59,174 nt of DNA from an uncultured Intestinimonas sp. (GCF_944387725.1 NZ_CALXGA010000004.1:1-59174), one strand, 5' to 3'; positions 16,018 through 24,109 are shown, counted from the first letter of the stretch. Notes: generated by a model from the letters alone, not told the origin. A program made the numbers and translations.

Positions 16018-17256
16018 TTATACGCCGTCCTGAGGGGAGGGGGGCTTGGACTGGCCGCCGCCCCGGCGCCGGCGGTGGTTCCGGCGGCTGCCCGAGGGCT
16101 TTCTCTGCTCCCCGAACTCCGCAGCCTCCGTCCAGGGCTGTTGGGGAGGACGATCCCCCCGGGGCGGTTGGGGCGGCCGCTCCTGGGGAGGATGGAGCGT
16201 CTGCGGCCCCTTCTTCTCTCCGCTGTTCCCCCGGCGGCGGCGGCTGCCGCCCCGGCGGTCCCCCCGGGCCTCCCGCTTCTCCCTGGCTTGTCCCTCCTCC
16301 GAGGCCTGGAAGACCCGCTCCAGGGCGGCGCCCAGCGCCGTCTGCTCCCGGGGCTCTCCGCGGCCCTCCTCCTGGGGGGACGTCAGACGGCGCTTGGAGA
16401 GTTCCTCCGGCGGCGGGGGCACATAGCCCTCCGGCCGCCTGCCCTTGCCGTTGCGGACCACGCAGATCTCACAGTTGTGATAACAGCGGGGGGCCTCCGG
16501 GGAGCCGTCCAGCTTGACCTTCACTTGCTCCCGCAGCAAATCCACCTGTGTCACGTCCCCCACCCCGTCCGGGGTCTCCACAAAGGAGTCCTGCCTGGGC
16601 ATCCGGTGCACGGCGTCCTCATAGGCCTCCTGCTCGTATTTCAGGCAGCACATCAGCCGGCCGCAGGTTCCGGAAATCTTGGTGGGGTTCAGGGAGAGAT
16701 TCTGGGTCTTGGCCATCTTGATGGACACCGGCTGAAACTCCCCCAGGAAGGTGGCGCAGCAGAAGGGCTTGCCGCAGATGCCCAGCCCCCCCAGCATCTT
16801 GGCCTCGTCTCGGACTCCAATCTGCCGCAGCTCAATGCGGGTGTGGAAGACGCCGGCCAGGTCCTTTACCAGAGCCCGGAAGTCCACCCGGCCCTCTGAG
16901 GTGAAGAAGAAGAGAATCTTGTTCCCCTCAAAGTTGTACTCCACCTCCACCAGCTTCATCTCCAGACCGTGCTGGGCGATTTTCTCCTGGCAGATGCGGA
17001 AGGCCCTGGCCTCCTTCTCCCGGTTCCGGGCCACCGTCTTCTGATCCTCTGCGGTGGCCAGCCGGATGAGGGGCCGGAGGGGGGATACCACCGTCTCGTC
17101 GGGCACCAGCGTGTTGGCTCTGACGCACTCGCCGTACTCCAGGCCCCGGGCCGTCTCGATGATAACCCCCTGGCCCAGGGCCACCTGGGTCCCCCTGGGG
17201 TCAAAATAGTATTGCTTTCCACCGCTTTTGAAGCGGACGCCGATGATCTCTGTCAT
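16018..17256 (-). CDS. yaaT: PSP1-domain protein YaaT/RicT with Arg-rich tail
   Basis: In B. subtilis YaaT (RicT) is part of the FeS-containing Y-complex controlling RNase Y and sporulation phosphorelay. The conserved core (1-270) has the Cys-rich signature CGKPFCCATFL and CGRLMCCLKYE. The C-terminal ~140 residues are an unusual Arg/Pro/Gly-rich low-complexity tail (SRRRRGNSG, NHRRRRGGG); typical family members are around 275 residues. The gene follows holB by 4 bases in the conserved darA-holB-yaaT order. Confidence 0.92.
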   Translation of the reverse strand: MTEIIGVRFKSGGKQYYFDPRGTQVALGQGVIIETARGLEYGECVRANTLVPDETVVSPLRPLIRLATAEDQKTVARNREKEARAFRICQEKIAQHGLEMKLVEVEYNFEGNKILFFFTSEGRVDFRALVKDLAGVFHTRIELRQIGVRDEAKMLGGLGICGKPFCCATFLGEFQPVSIKMAKTQNLSLNPTKISGTCGRLMCCLKYEQEAYEDAVHRMPRQDSFVETPDGVGDVTQVDLLREQVKVKLDGSPEAPRCYHNCEICVVRNGKGRRPEGYVPPPPEELSKRRLTSPQEEGRGEPREQTALGAALERVFQASEEGQAREKREARGDRRGGSRRRRGNSGEKKGPQTLHPPQERPPQPPRGDRPPQQPWTEAAEFGEQRKPSGSRRNHRRRRGGGQSKPPSPQDGV

Positions 17257-17260
17257 GGAT

Positions 17261-18208
17261 TTACCTCGTCATAGTTTCTGTGGTGAAGGAAAGGGGGGAG
17301 GCCGGACAGGCCCCGGCGCACAGCCATCCGGCAATGTGGCCGGCCCCCACGTTGTAGGCGAGGGCCTGCCGCAGCTGCCGCAGGCGGCCGGTCAGGAACG
17401 TCACCCGCCGGGGGTCCGCCCCGGCGGTCAAGGCCCGCAGGAGCTGCCGCGTTGTCTCGTCCAGCAGCTCTCCCAGGGCCTCCCTCTCCCACTTTTCCAG
17501 GCCCACGCAGGCCTCCAGCAGGACCCCCTCCGGCCCGGAGAGGAGGAGCTGGGCCAGCCGCGCCCCCGCGTCCTGCACCTCCCCCTGTCCGTCCCCCTCC
17601 AGCCAGGACACCGCCCGGCCCAGGACCCCCTCACATCGCCCGGCGGCCGCCAGCACCTCCTCCCGGGGCCGGTCCGGGAACCGGCGAAGGAGCCAGTCCC
17701 GGGCCTCCGTCGGAGTCACCGGGGAGAGGCTCAGCCCCTCGCACCGGGAGCGCACCGTGGGCAAGAGGGCCCCGGCGTTGTCTGTGAGGAGCAGAAAGGC
17801 GGCATAGGCCGGCCCGTCCTCCAGAATCTTGAGGAGGGCGTTCTGGGCGCTGTTATTCATGGTCTGGGCGTTCTCAAGAAGGTAGACCTTCCGCCCGGCC
17901 TCGTTGGGGAGGAGATAGGCGTCGCCGCGCAGCTCCCGGACCCGGGCCACCGTCAGCTCCTTCCCGTCGGCCCCCGCCCGGAGGATGTCCGGGTGAATCC
18001 CCGCCGCCGCCTTCCGGCAGTCGGAGCAGGTCCCGCAGGGGACCTCCCCGGGCCCGGAGCAGACCAGGGCCTGGGAGAGCACCGCCGCCAGGGTCCGCTT
18101 CCCGCAGCCCGCCGGGCCCGCCAGAATATAGGCGTGGGAGAGTCCCCGGCCAGCAGAGAGCCGCCGCTTCACCGAACCATTGCCGCAGAGGGCCTCCAGC
18201 CCCCGCAT
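17261..18208 (-). CDS. holB: DNA polymerase III delta-prime subunit
   Basis: Clamp-loader AAA+ subunit, 315 residues. The P-loop-like GPAGCGKRTL (about 31-40), a four-Cys zinc module (CSGPGEVPCGTCSDC, about 49-63) and NNSAQNALLKILEDGP are present. Start ATG overlaps the stop of darA, which suggests coupling. It loads the beta clamp (dnaN here) on DNA. Confidence 0.93.
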   Translation of the reverse strand: MRGLEALCGNGSVKRRLSAGRGLSHAYILAGPAGCGKRTLAAVLSQALVCSGPGEVPCGTCSDCRKAAAGIHPDILRAGADGKELTVARVRELRGDAYLLPNEAGRKVYLLENAQTMNNSAQNALLKILEDGPAYAAFLLLTDNAGALLPTVRSRCEGLSLSPVTPTEARDWLLRRFPDRPREEVLAAAGRCEGVLGRAVSWLEGDGQGEVQDAGARLAQLLLSGPEGVLLEACVGLEKWEREALGELLDETTRQLLRALTAGADPRRVTFLTGRLRQLRQALAYNVGAGHIAGWLCAGACPASPLSFTTETMTR

Positions 18209-18531
18209 CAGGCGCGCTCGAACCGCTCGATGTCCACCACAAAGATGGTGGCGCCCCCCACGGTGACCTCCACCGGCATACTGGGATAGTAGCCGTAGCT
18301 CATCTCAGTGGTGGTGGGGATCATCTGCTTGCGGCTGTGGGAGTGCTCCTTGATGATGTCGATGACCGCCTGGACCTTCTCCTCATCCACGCCCACCAGG
18401 ATGGTCACATTGCCGGCCATGAGAAAGCCGCCGGTGGTGGCCAGCTTGGTGGAGGAAAAGCCCTTCTTGGCGAGGGCGCGGGTCACGGCGTTGGCATCGT
18501 CAAAATTGATGATGGCAAGGATCAGTTTCAT
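18208..18531 (-). CDS. darA: Cyclic-di-AMP receptor protein DarA (YaaQ/PstA)
   Basis: PII-like trimeric c-di-AMP receptor, 107 residues. The family pattern KLILAIINFDDANAV, KLATTGGFLMAGNVTILVG and MPVEVTVGGATIFV is clear, including the TTGGFL ligand-loop region. The cellular target is not established. GGAGGG precedes the ATG. First gene of darA-holB-yaaT; the usual tmk partner is not adjacent. Confidence 0.93.
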   Translation of the reverse strand: MKLILAIINFDDANAVTRALAKKGFSSTKLATTGGFLMAGNVTILVGVDEEKVQAVIDIIKEHSHSRKQMIPTTTEMSYGYYPSMPVEVTVGGATIFVVDIERFERA

Positions 18532-18730
18532 GATAAGCCCTCCTCGAAGGTTCCGATTTCACGCCCTTTGTCCTGCAAAAGGCCGATAGAAGCAGGGGAG
18601 GAGTTCCATCGAAAGGAGGCCGGCCCTTCATTCGACGCCTCCCCACAGCTTCGGTACCTTCTATTATACCCTACTTCCCGGCAGAAGGAAAGATGTTTTT
18701 TCCCGCCTGTCAGGGCCGGGCGGAAAATTG

Positions 18731-18761
18731 TTTTCCACACCGGTGTACAAAATGTGGAAAA
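18731..18761. other. Pair of convergent DnaA-box-like sites
   Basis: TTTTCCACA (18731-18739) and TGTGGAAAA (18753-18761) face each other between darA and jag. The variant matches that in oriC. The rest of this 327-bp spacer (18532-18858) holds no gene that I can see. Confidence 0.4.
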
Positions 18762-18808
18762 CTTGGTGGAAATGTGCGTAACTTCCCCCGCCTCCGCCGG
18801 GGCGGAGG

Positions 18809-18848
18809 AAAAAAAGCCGCCGGGAGACGGCGCAGTCTCCCGGCGGCT
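18809..18848 (-). terminator. Terminator of the rpmH-jag operon
   Basis: On the minus strand a 13-bp perfect stem (AGCCGCCGGGAGA) with an 8-nt loop is followed by an eight-base T-run, directly after the jag stop. Confidence 0.93.
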
Positions 18849-18858
18849 GTGGAAAGAT

Positions 18859-19650
18859 TCAGCTCTGATGCTCCCCCTTGGCGTAGGCCACCACAGTGCG
18901 GCGGTTGGGCTCAGTGCCGGTGGAGTAGGTGGTCACGTCTGGATAATCCTGAAGAGCGGTGTGGATGACATGGCGCTCATAGGCGTTCATAGGCTCCAGG
19001 GTCACGTTCCGGCGGTACTTCACCACCTTGCCGGCCACCTTCCGGGCCAGCCGCTGGAGGGATTCCTCCCGCTTGGCCCGGTAGCCCTCGGCGTCCACAT
19101 GAATCCGCACACGCTTGGACTGGCCCCGGTTCACCGCATAGCTGGTGAGCTGCTGGATGGCGTCCAGGGTCTCCCCCCGGCGGCCGATAAGGGCCCCCAA
19201 ATGCGCTCCCACCAGCTCCACCTTGTAGCTGCCGTCCTCTCCCAGGGAGATGCGGGGGACCGCCTCCACCTCCATATGCTCCAGCAGGCCCGTGAGGAAA
19301 TCCTGGATGGCCCCGGTCCGATCCCCGGCGGGGGCCGCGCCCTCCGGGGCGGCGGGGGCCTCCTCCGCCTTCCGGGCCTTCCGCTCCTGAGCCTTCTGTT
19401 CCGGGGCCGCCGGCTCCGGCTGGTGGGGGGCCGCCTGGACGGACTCCGGATCCTTAACCGGGGCGGGGGGATCGGGCGCCTCATAGGTGACCTTCACCTT
19501 GGCCGGGCTGCTGCCGATGCCCAGGAAGCCGCTCTTGGCCCGCTCCAGCACCTCCACGGAGACCTCGTCCCGGTCCAGACCCAGCTTCCGCAGGGCGGCT
19601 TGGATGGCCTCCTCCTCGTTTTTTCCTGTGCTCTCGATATGTTGCAGCAT
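18859..19650 (-). CDS. khpB: RNA-binding protein KhpB/Jag (SpoIIIJ-associated)
   Basis: 263 residues. A Jag N-terminal domain (about 1-52, ESTGKNEEEAI and KSGFLGIGS) is followed by an Ala/Pro/Glu-rich linker (about 55-110), a KH domain with the GALIGRRGETLDAIQ loop (about 150-180) and an R3H domain (RKVAGKVVKYRRNVTLEPMNAYER). It binds RNA with KhpA in other Firmicutes. It is co-transcribed with yidC, the standard arrangement. Confidence 0.94.
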   Translation of the reverse strand: MLQHIESTGKNEEEAIQAALRKLGLDRDEVSVEVLERAKSGFLGIGSSPAKVKVTYEAPDPPAPVKDPESVQAAPHQPEPAAPEQKAQERKARKAEEAPAAPEGAAPAGDRTGAIQDFLTGLLEHMEVEAVPRISLGEDGSYKVELVGAHLGALIGRRGETLDAIQQLTSYAVNRGQSKRVRIHVDAEGYRAKREESLQRLARKVAGKVVKYRRNVTLEPMNAYERHVIHTALQDYPDVTTYSTGTEPNRRTVVAYAKGEHQS

Positions 19651-19668
19651 CAGTCTCGTCTCCTTATG

Positions 19669-21102
19669 TTACTCCTTGGGCTTGTCCCCCTGGGTCTCCT
19701 CCTGGATTGCCTGGACCTCTTGGTCCAGCTGTTCCCAGGGGGCTGCCTCTCCGGCAGAGGGCTCCGTCTCCCGGGACAAGTCGGACCCCTCCGGTTTCGG
19801 GGCTTCTTCGGCCTTGGGGGCCTCCCGGTGCTCCTCCATCATCTCTTCCACAATGAGCTCATCGGCCAGGGCCTCCGCCGCCGCAGCCTGGAGCCTGTCT
19901 GACTTCTTCTCCAGGGCCTTCTCCACCGCGTTTTCGTCCACGGCGGGGGCGGTGGGGTCATGGTAAGGGGTGGGTCCGTCGGGGCTGTAGCGGTAGGGAT
20001 CGTAGGCCCGGCCCCGGGCATAGGCCCGGATGCCGATTCCGCTGACTGAGATCACCGAGGCATCGCTCTTCTTCTTCTCCTCGGCTGGCTTGACCTTTTT
20101 CTTGCCCCGGTTGGCCTTGGCCTCCTCGATGGCCCGGGCCCGGCGCTCAGCGGCCTCCCGGCGGCGCTGTTTCTCCTCCTCCTTCTCCAGGCGCTCCTGC
20201 TCAGCCTTGGCGGCGGCAGCGGCCTCGTAGTCCTTCTTCAGCAGCCGGCCGGCCACAAGCTCCTGGACCATAGACAACAGGTTGTTGGCCAGCCAGTAGA
20301 TACTCATAGCCGCCGGCATGGAGTAGCCCACCCACAGGGAGATCACCGGGGACATGATCAGCATGGTGCGGTTGGTGCTCTTCATCTGCTCCGTCTGCTC
20401 CTGACTGCGGTTGAGCTGATTGGTCTTCATGGAGATCATAGACATCAGCAGGCCGGTGAGGGCGGAGATTACCGGCAGCAGGAAGGTGCCGATGGCATTC
20501 CAGTTATAGGGGCCCCGCCAGACCTGCCAGTTGGGGATGGTCTCCAGGGACAGGCCGAAGAAGGAAAAGTTGATCTGCTTGAGGCTGTCGGCAAAGGCCG
20601 CCACCGCCGGGTCGGCCGCCACCGCCTCGAAGTTCTGGAAAAGGACATTGGACGCCGCCAGCTGGTAGTAGTAGTTTCCAGAGGCGTCGATGACCGTGGC
20701 CGAGTAGCGGTTGAGGACCTCCACCAGGGTGGTGACCTCCTCCCCGGACAAGCCCATCATGTAGGTCAGGGGCTCCCGGATAATGGCATACAGGGGGAAC
20801 AGAATCAGAATAGGAACCAAGGTCCACAGGCACCCGCTCATGGGGTTGACCTTCTCCTTCTCGTAGAGCTTCTGCATCTCCAGATTCTGCCGCTCCCGGT
20901 CGTTGGAGTACTTGCGCTGGATCTGCTGCATTTTTCCCTGGAGCATGTTCATCTGGATCATACTCCGCTTGCCCTTCAGGGAGAAGGGGAAGAGGATCAG
21001 CTTCACAATGACAGCGAAAAAGATCAGGGCGAAGCCGTAGCTGCCGAACAGATTGTAAAAGAGCTGGAGCAGCCAGGTGAACGGCATAAGAATATAATAC
21101 AT
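19669..21102 (-). CDS. yidC: Membrane protein insertase YidC (SpoIIIJ type)
   Basis: Inserts proteins into the membrane with or without Sec. 477 residues from ATG 21102 (GGAGG upstream). The hydrophobic core (about 1-270) has five predicted TM segments; the Gram-positive form lacks the large periplasmic domain. A charged tail of about 200 residues follows, first Lys/Arg-rich then acidic, much longer than usual and probably the ribosome-binding cytoplasmic tail. The open frame continues to 21210 but without a ribosome site. It is separated from yidD by 436 bp holding two mobile repeats. Confidence 0.93.
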   Translation of the reverse strand: MYYILMPFTWLLQLFYNLFGSYGFALIFFAVIVKLILFPFSLKGKRSMIQMNMLQGKMQQIQRKYSNDRERQNLEMQKLYEKEKVNPMSGCLWTLVPILILFPLYAIIREPLTYMMGLSGEEVTTLVEVLNRYSATVIDASGNYYYQLAASNVLFQNFEAVAADPAVAAFADSLKQINFSFFGLSLETIPNWQVWRGPYNWNAIGTFLLPVISALTGLLMSMISMKTNQLNRSQEQTEQMKSTNRTMLIMSPVISLWVGYSMPAAMSIYWLANNLLSMVQELVAGRLLKKDYEAAAAAKAEQERLEKEEEKQRRREAAERRARAIEEAKANRGKKKVKPAEEKKKSDASVISVSGIGIRAYARGRAYDPYRYSPDGPTPYHDPTAPAVDENAVEKALEKKSDRLQAAAAEALADELIVEEMMEEHREAPKAEEAPKPEGSDLSRETEPSAGEAAPWEQLDQEVQAIQEETQGDKPKE

Positions 21103-21216
21103 TTGCGTGCCTCCACATTTGATTCTTCGGCATTGGGCCTGCCGGAGCCGCAGGGGATGCCAAAGAGGCGGAAAACTCGCCCATGGGGCATCCCCGTACG
21201 GTTCAAACAAACCTTA

Positions 21217-21375
21217 GTACTTCACCAAGTTAGGAATTGCAGATTGGATTTCCAGCGGAATTTTTGCAGAACAAGGCAGAGGACGCCGGTGGGCTGGCGC
21301 CCACCAAGGACGATCACGAAGCGATGCGGAAATTCCGCCGAAAGGCAAATGCAATTTTCTGGCTTGGTCGAGTAC
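21217..21375. mobile_element. MITE-2: 159-bp TA-flanked palindromic element
   Basis: The left end GTACTTCACCAAGTTAGGAA and the right end (reverse complement GTACTCGACCAAGCCAGAAA) are imperfect inverted repeats. The similarity extends about 50 bp inward, including GCGGAATTT. TA flanks at 21215-21216 and 21376-21377. It is unrelated in sequence to MITE-1, is seen once in this window, and shares its right TA with MITE-1 copy 2. Confidence 0.7.
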
Positions 21376-21377
21376 TA

Positions 21378-21539
21378 GGGCTTGTTTGAAAATTGGTGAT
21401 ATGTCCAGCAGGGAGGGATTTTGGGCCTCTGGCAAGCAATTTTTTCGCAGGAATCCTGTCGGATTGCAAGGAAATATTGCGCCGTCCAGGGGGCAAAAGC
21501 CCCGCCGGTTGGGCATGTTGACATGTTTCAAACAAGCCC
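21378..21539. mobile_element. MITE-1 copy 2 (162 bp)
   Basis: Full-length copy with GGGCTTGTTTGAAA ends and TA on both sides. Its right TA plus the element's first base creates the TAG stop codon of yidD. It is the same subtype as the copy at 58139-58300. Confidence 0.9.
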
Positions 21540-21757
21540 TAGGGCACCGGGTCGTACTCGATGCTCTTCTGCCTGTGGAACGGCTGGCACTTGAGGACGC
21601 GCCGCAGGGCCAGCCAGCCGCCCTTCCAGGCGCCGTACTTCTCCACCGCCTCCAGGGCGTAGGCCGAGCAGGTGGGGAGAAAGCGGCAGCAGGGCGGATG
21701 CAGGGGGGAGATCCGCCGGCGGTAAAACCGAATGAGAAAGAGAAGGAGTCCCTTCAC
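21539..21757 (-). CDS. yidD: Membrane protein insertion efficiency factor YidD
   Basis: 72-residue amphipathic membrane-associated protein that aids YidC/Sec insertion. The family signature RFYRRRISPLHPPCCRFLPTCSAYALEA is clear. The start overlaps the 3' end of rnpA by 4 bases. The TAG stop lies exactly at the junction with MITE-1 copy 2, so the original 3' flank of the gene has been displaced. Confidence 0.95.
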   Translation of the reverse strand: MKGLLLFLIRFYRRRISPLHPPCCRFLPTCSAYALEAVEKYGAWKGGWLALRRVLKCQPFHRQKSIEYDPVP

Positions 21758-22107
21758 TGATCCGCCTCCCCCTGGCCCCGCAGGCCCAGACGGCCGGCGG
21801 CAGAGAGAAAGTGGCGCTCCAGCTGCTGATAGCTGGAAAAAGCCGCCTTCACCCGGGCCACCACCACAATATCATAGCCGGCCCGGAGCTCCCCCTGGTG
21901 GAGGCGGTAAATCTCCCGAAGCCGGCGGCGGACCCGGTTGCGCGTCACCGCGCCCCCGACCTTCTTTCCTACAGTGAGGCCAAGCCGGCTCTCCGGCCGG
22001 CGGTTCTTCCGGCAGTAGAGGACCACGGTGGGGGAGGCGGCGCTCTTTCCCTTGCGGTAGAGCCGCTGAAATTCATGATTGCGCTTGAGGGTGACCACGG
22101 CGCTCAA
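21754..22107 (-). CDS. rnpA: Ribonuclease P protein component
   Basis: Protein subunit of RNase P (tRNA 5' maturation), 117 residues. The conserved RNR block GKKVGGAVTRNRVRRRLREI is present. The start is taken as TTG 22107, eight bases after GAGAGG; a GTG three codons later is the alternative, and the frame is open to 22203. Co-transcribed with rpmH and yidD. Confidence 0.93.
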   Translation of the reverse strand: MSAVVTLKRNHEFQRLYRKGKSAASPTVVLYCRKNRRPESRLGLTVGKKVGGAVTRNRVRRRLREIYRLHQGELRAGYDIVVVARVKAAFSSYQQLERHFLSAAGRLGLRGQGEADQ

Positions 22108-22239
22108 AAAAATCACCTCTCTCTGGCGGGCGGAACCGGGGAGAAAAACCTCCGTATGCACCGCAGGGGCGGTGGGAATGGCTCCCCCGCCCCTTCTTGA
22201 CATTCTATCCCGGCTCCGCCCTGCATTCGGCTTCCCCGC

Positions 22240-22374
22240 TTAGTAGGTCAGGCGGGCGCGGCCTTTAGCGCGCCGGCGGGCCAGGACCTTCCGGCCATTC
22301 CGGGTGGCCATGCGCTTGCGGAAGCCATGCTCCTTAGAGCGCTGGAGCTTCTTGGGCTGATAGGTACGCTTCAT
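22240..22374 (-). CDS. rpmH: 50S ribosomal protein L34
   Basis: 44 residues beginning [18 protein letters not shown], the L34 hallmark, very basic. AGGAGG lies 8 bases before the ATG; the longer frame to 22488 is not needed. First gene of the rpmH-rnpA-yidD-yidC-khpB operon, divergent from dnaA. Confidence 0.98.
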   Translation of the reverse strand: MKRTYQPKKLQRSKEHGFRKRMATRNGRKVLARRRAKGRARLTY

Positions 22375-22493
22375 CTCTTTCCACCTCCTGTAAGGGTATC
22401 GACGGGACGGGCCCGTCCGCCACAACGGCCGGCGAAGGACCGGCCGGGGTCGTCTGCACTTGTAGTCCCGCTGTTTTTCGGGACGCATTGACT

Positions 22494-22523
22494 ATTATAG
22501 CCTATGGTTTTCTAGGATGTCAA
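22494..22523 (-). promoter_or_regulatory. Promoter of the rpmH operon
   Basis: On the minus strand TTGACA (22518-22523), an 18-bp spacer and TATAAT (22494-22499). Both hexamers match sigma-A consensus exactly, as expected for a ribosomal protein operon. Confidence 0.85.
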
Positions 22524-22560
22524 CCACCTTTTTTCTCTTTTTTGGAGGATATGACGGGGA

Positions 22561-22650
22561 TTTTTCCACAGGGAAGGGCAAAAGAACCCCTCTAACCGTC
22601 TGAGAAAGGGGCGTTGGGGTTATATTTATTAAAGGTAGCCCTGTGGAAAA
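22561..22650. other. DnaA boxes upstream of dnaA
   Basis: TTTTCCACA at 22562-22570 and TGTGGAAAA at 22642-22650 in the rpmH-dnaA spacer. The second abuts the -35 hexamer of the dnaA promoter and could mediate autoregulation (inference). Confidence 0.6.
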
Positions 22651-22652
22651 CC

Positions 22653-22681
22653 TTGCTTCGCACCGTTTCTTTTGATATAAT
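22653..22681 (+). promoter_or_regulatory. Promoter of dnaA
   Basis: TTGCTT (22653-22658), 17-bp spacer, TATAAT (22676-22681), 40 bases before the dnaA ATG. Confidence 0.8.
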
Positions 22682-22721
22682 TAGCTGAATACGGATTCTA
22701 CAAAAAAAGGGAGGTCCCGCG

Positions 22722-24044
22722 ATGAATTCCGCCGCGGATATCTGGTCCAAAGTGCTCTCCCTCATGGAAGCGGACATGACACCCACCACCATCCACACCT
22801 GGTTTGACGACACGGTGGCGGTGTCCCTGGAGGAGGACAAATTCATTCTGCACACGCCCTCTGACTTCAAGCGAGATATCATCCTCGCCCGCTACCTGCC
22901 ACCCATCCAAAAGGCCCTCCACGAGCTCTTTTCCGCCGACTTTCAGGTGGTGGTGCTGGGGGACCAGGAGCTCTCCCAGTACCAGAACGCCCAGAGGCCC
23001 AAGGACGACGGCTTCCTGCCGGGCACGGAGGAGTACACTTTTGAGCGCTTTGTGGTGGGCTCCTCCAACAAATTTGCCCACGCCGCCGCCCGGGCCGTGG
23101 CCGACCACCCGGGGCAGAACTACAACCCCCTCTTCATCTACGGAGAGTCCGGCCTGGGGAAGACCCATCTCCTCTACGCCATCGCCCACAAGATTCACGC
23201 CGATCATCCGGACTTCCGCGTGGTCTACATCAAGGGCGACGCCTTCACCAACGAGCTCATCCAGGCCATCCGGGAGGGGCGCAACAAGGAGTTCCGGGAC
23301 AAATTCCGCTCCGCCGACGTCTTCCTGATGGACGACGTGCAGTTCATCGCCGGCAAGGACTCCACCATGGAGGAGATGTTCCACACCTTCAATACTCTTT
23401 ACGAAGCCCGCAAACAGATCGTCTTCACCGCCGACCGCCCCCCCAAGGAGATGCTCAAGCTGGAGGACCGGCTGAAGACCCGCTTTGAGTGGGGCCTCAT
23501 CGCAGACATCCAGCCGCCGGACTACGAAACCCGCATGGCCATCATCAAGAACAAGGCCATCCGCATGGGGGTGGAGCTGCCCGAGGCGGTGCTCCAGTAC
23601 ATTGCCGAAAACATTACCGCCAACGTCCGGCAGATTGAGGGCACCGTCAACAAGATCATGGCTCTCCGGGACCTGGAGGGGAGCAGCATCGACGCCGCCA
23701 CCGTCACCCGGGCCGTTCGGGACATGTTCAAGGACACCTCCGACATTATGCCCACCGCCGACGTCATCATACAAGAGGTGTGCAGCTTTTACAACATTGA
23801 AAACAGCGCTCTCCGGGGCCAGGGCAGGACCAAGGACACCGCCCTGGCCCGGCAGGTGGCCATCTACCTCATCCGGGAGATGACAAACCTCTCCCTGAAG
23901 GAGATCGGCAAGGAGTTTGAAAACCGGAACCACGCCACCATCCTCCACTCCATCGACCACATTGAGCGGCTGAAAAAAACCAATCCCGAGATTGTTGAAG
24001 TCATCAAGGACATCCGGGCCAACGTCAACGCCAGGTATGAGTAA
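22722..24044 (+). CDS. dnaA: Chromosomal replication initiator DnaA
   Basis: AAA+ initiator, 440 residues. Domain I lies at 1-85 and the AAA+ core at about 105-320, with Walker A GESGLGKTH and Walker B VFLMDDVQF. Domain IV (about 345-440) binds DNA. Oddity: the usual DNA-reading signature GGRDHTT reads ENRNHAT at residues 400-406, so Asp433 and Thr435 of E. coli correspond to N403 and A405. The ATG is preceded by GGGAGG. oriC follows directly. Confidence 0.97.
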   Translation: MNSAADIWSKVLSLMEADMTPTTIHTWFDDTVAVSLEEDKFILHTPSDFKRDIILARYLPPIQKALHELFSADFQVVVLGDQELSQYQNAQRPKDDGFLPGTEEYTFERFVVGSSNKFAHAAARAVADHPGQNYNPLFIYGESGLGKTHLLYAIAHKIHADHPDFRVVYIKGDAFTNELIQAIREGRNKEFRDKFRSADVFLMDDVQFIAGKDSTMEEMFHTFNTLYEARKQIVFTADRPPKEMLKLEDRLKTRFEWGLIADIQPPDYETRMAIIKNKAIRMGVELPEAVLQYIAENITANVRQIEGTVNKIMALRDLEGSSIDAATVTRAVRDMFKDTSDIMPTADVIIQEVCSFYNIENSALRGQGRTKDTALARQVAIYLIREMTNLSLKEIGKEFENRNHATILHSIDHIERLKKTNPEIVEVIKDIRANVNARYE

Positions 24045-24055
24045 CGAAATCCCTC

Positions 24056-24107
24056 CGGGGGCAAGAACCATTTCTTTTTCTGCGGAAAATGAAACGGTTC
24101 TTGCCCC
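24056..24107 (+). terminator. Long hairpin after dnaA
   Basis: GGGGCAAGAACC pairs with GGTTCTTGCCCC around a 25-nt loop; there is no clear T-run. The loop segment CATTTCTTTTTCTGCGGAAAA recurs after gyrB at about 29841. It could attenuate transcription into oriC. Confidence 0.5.
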
Positions 24108-24109
24108 GC

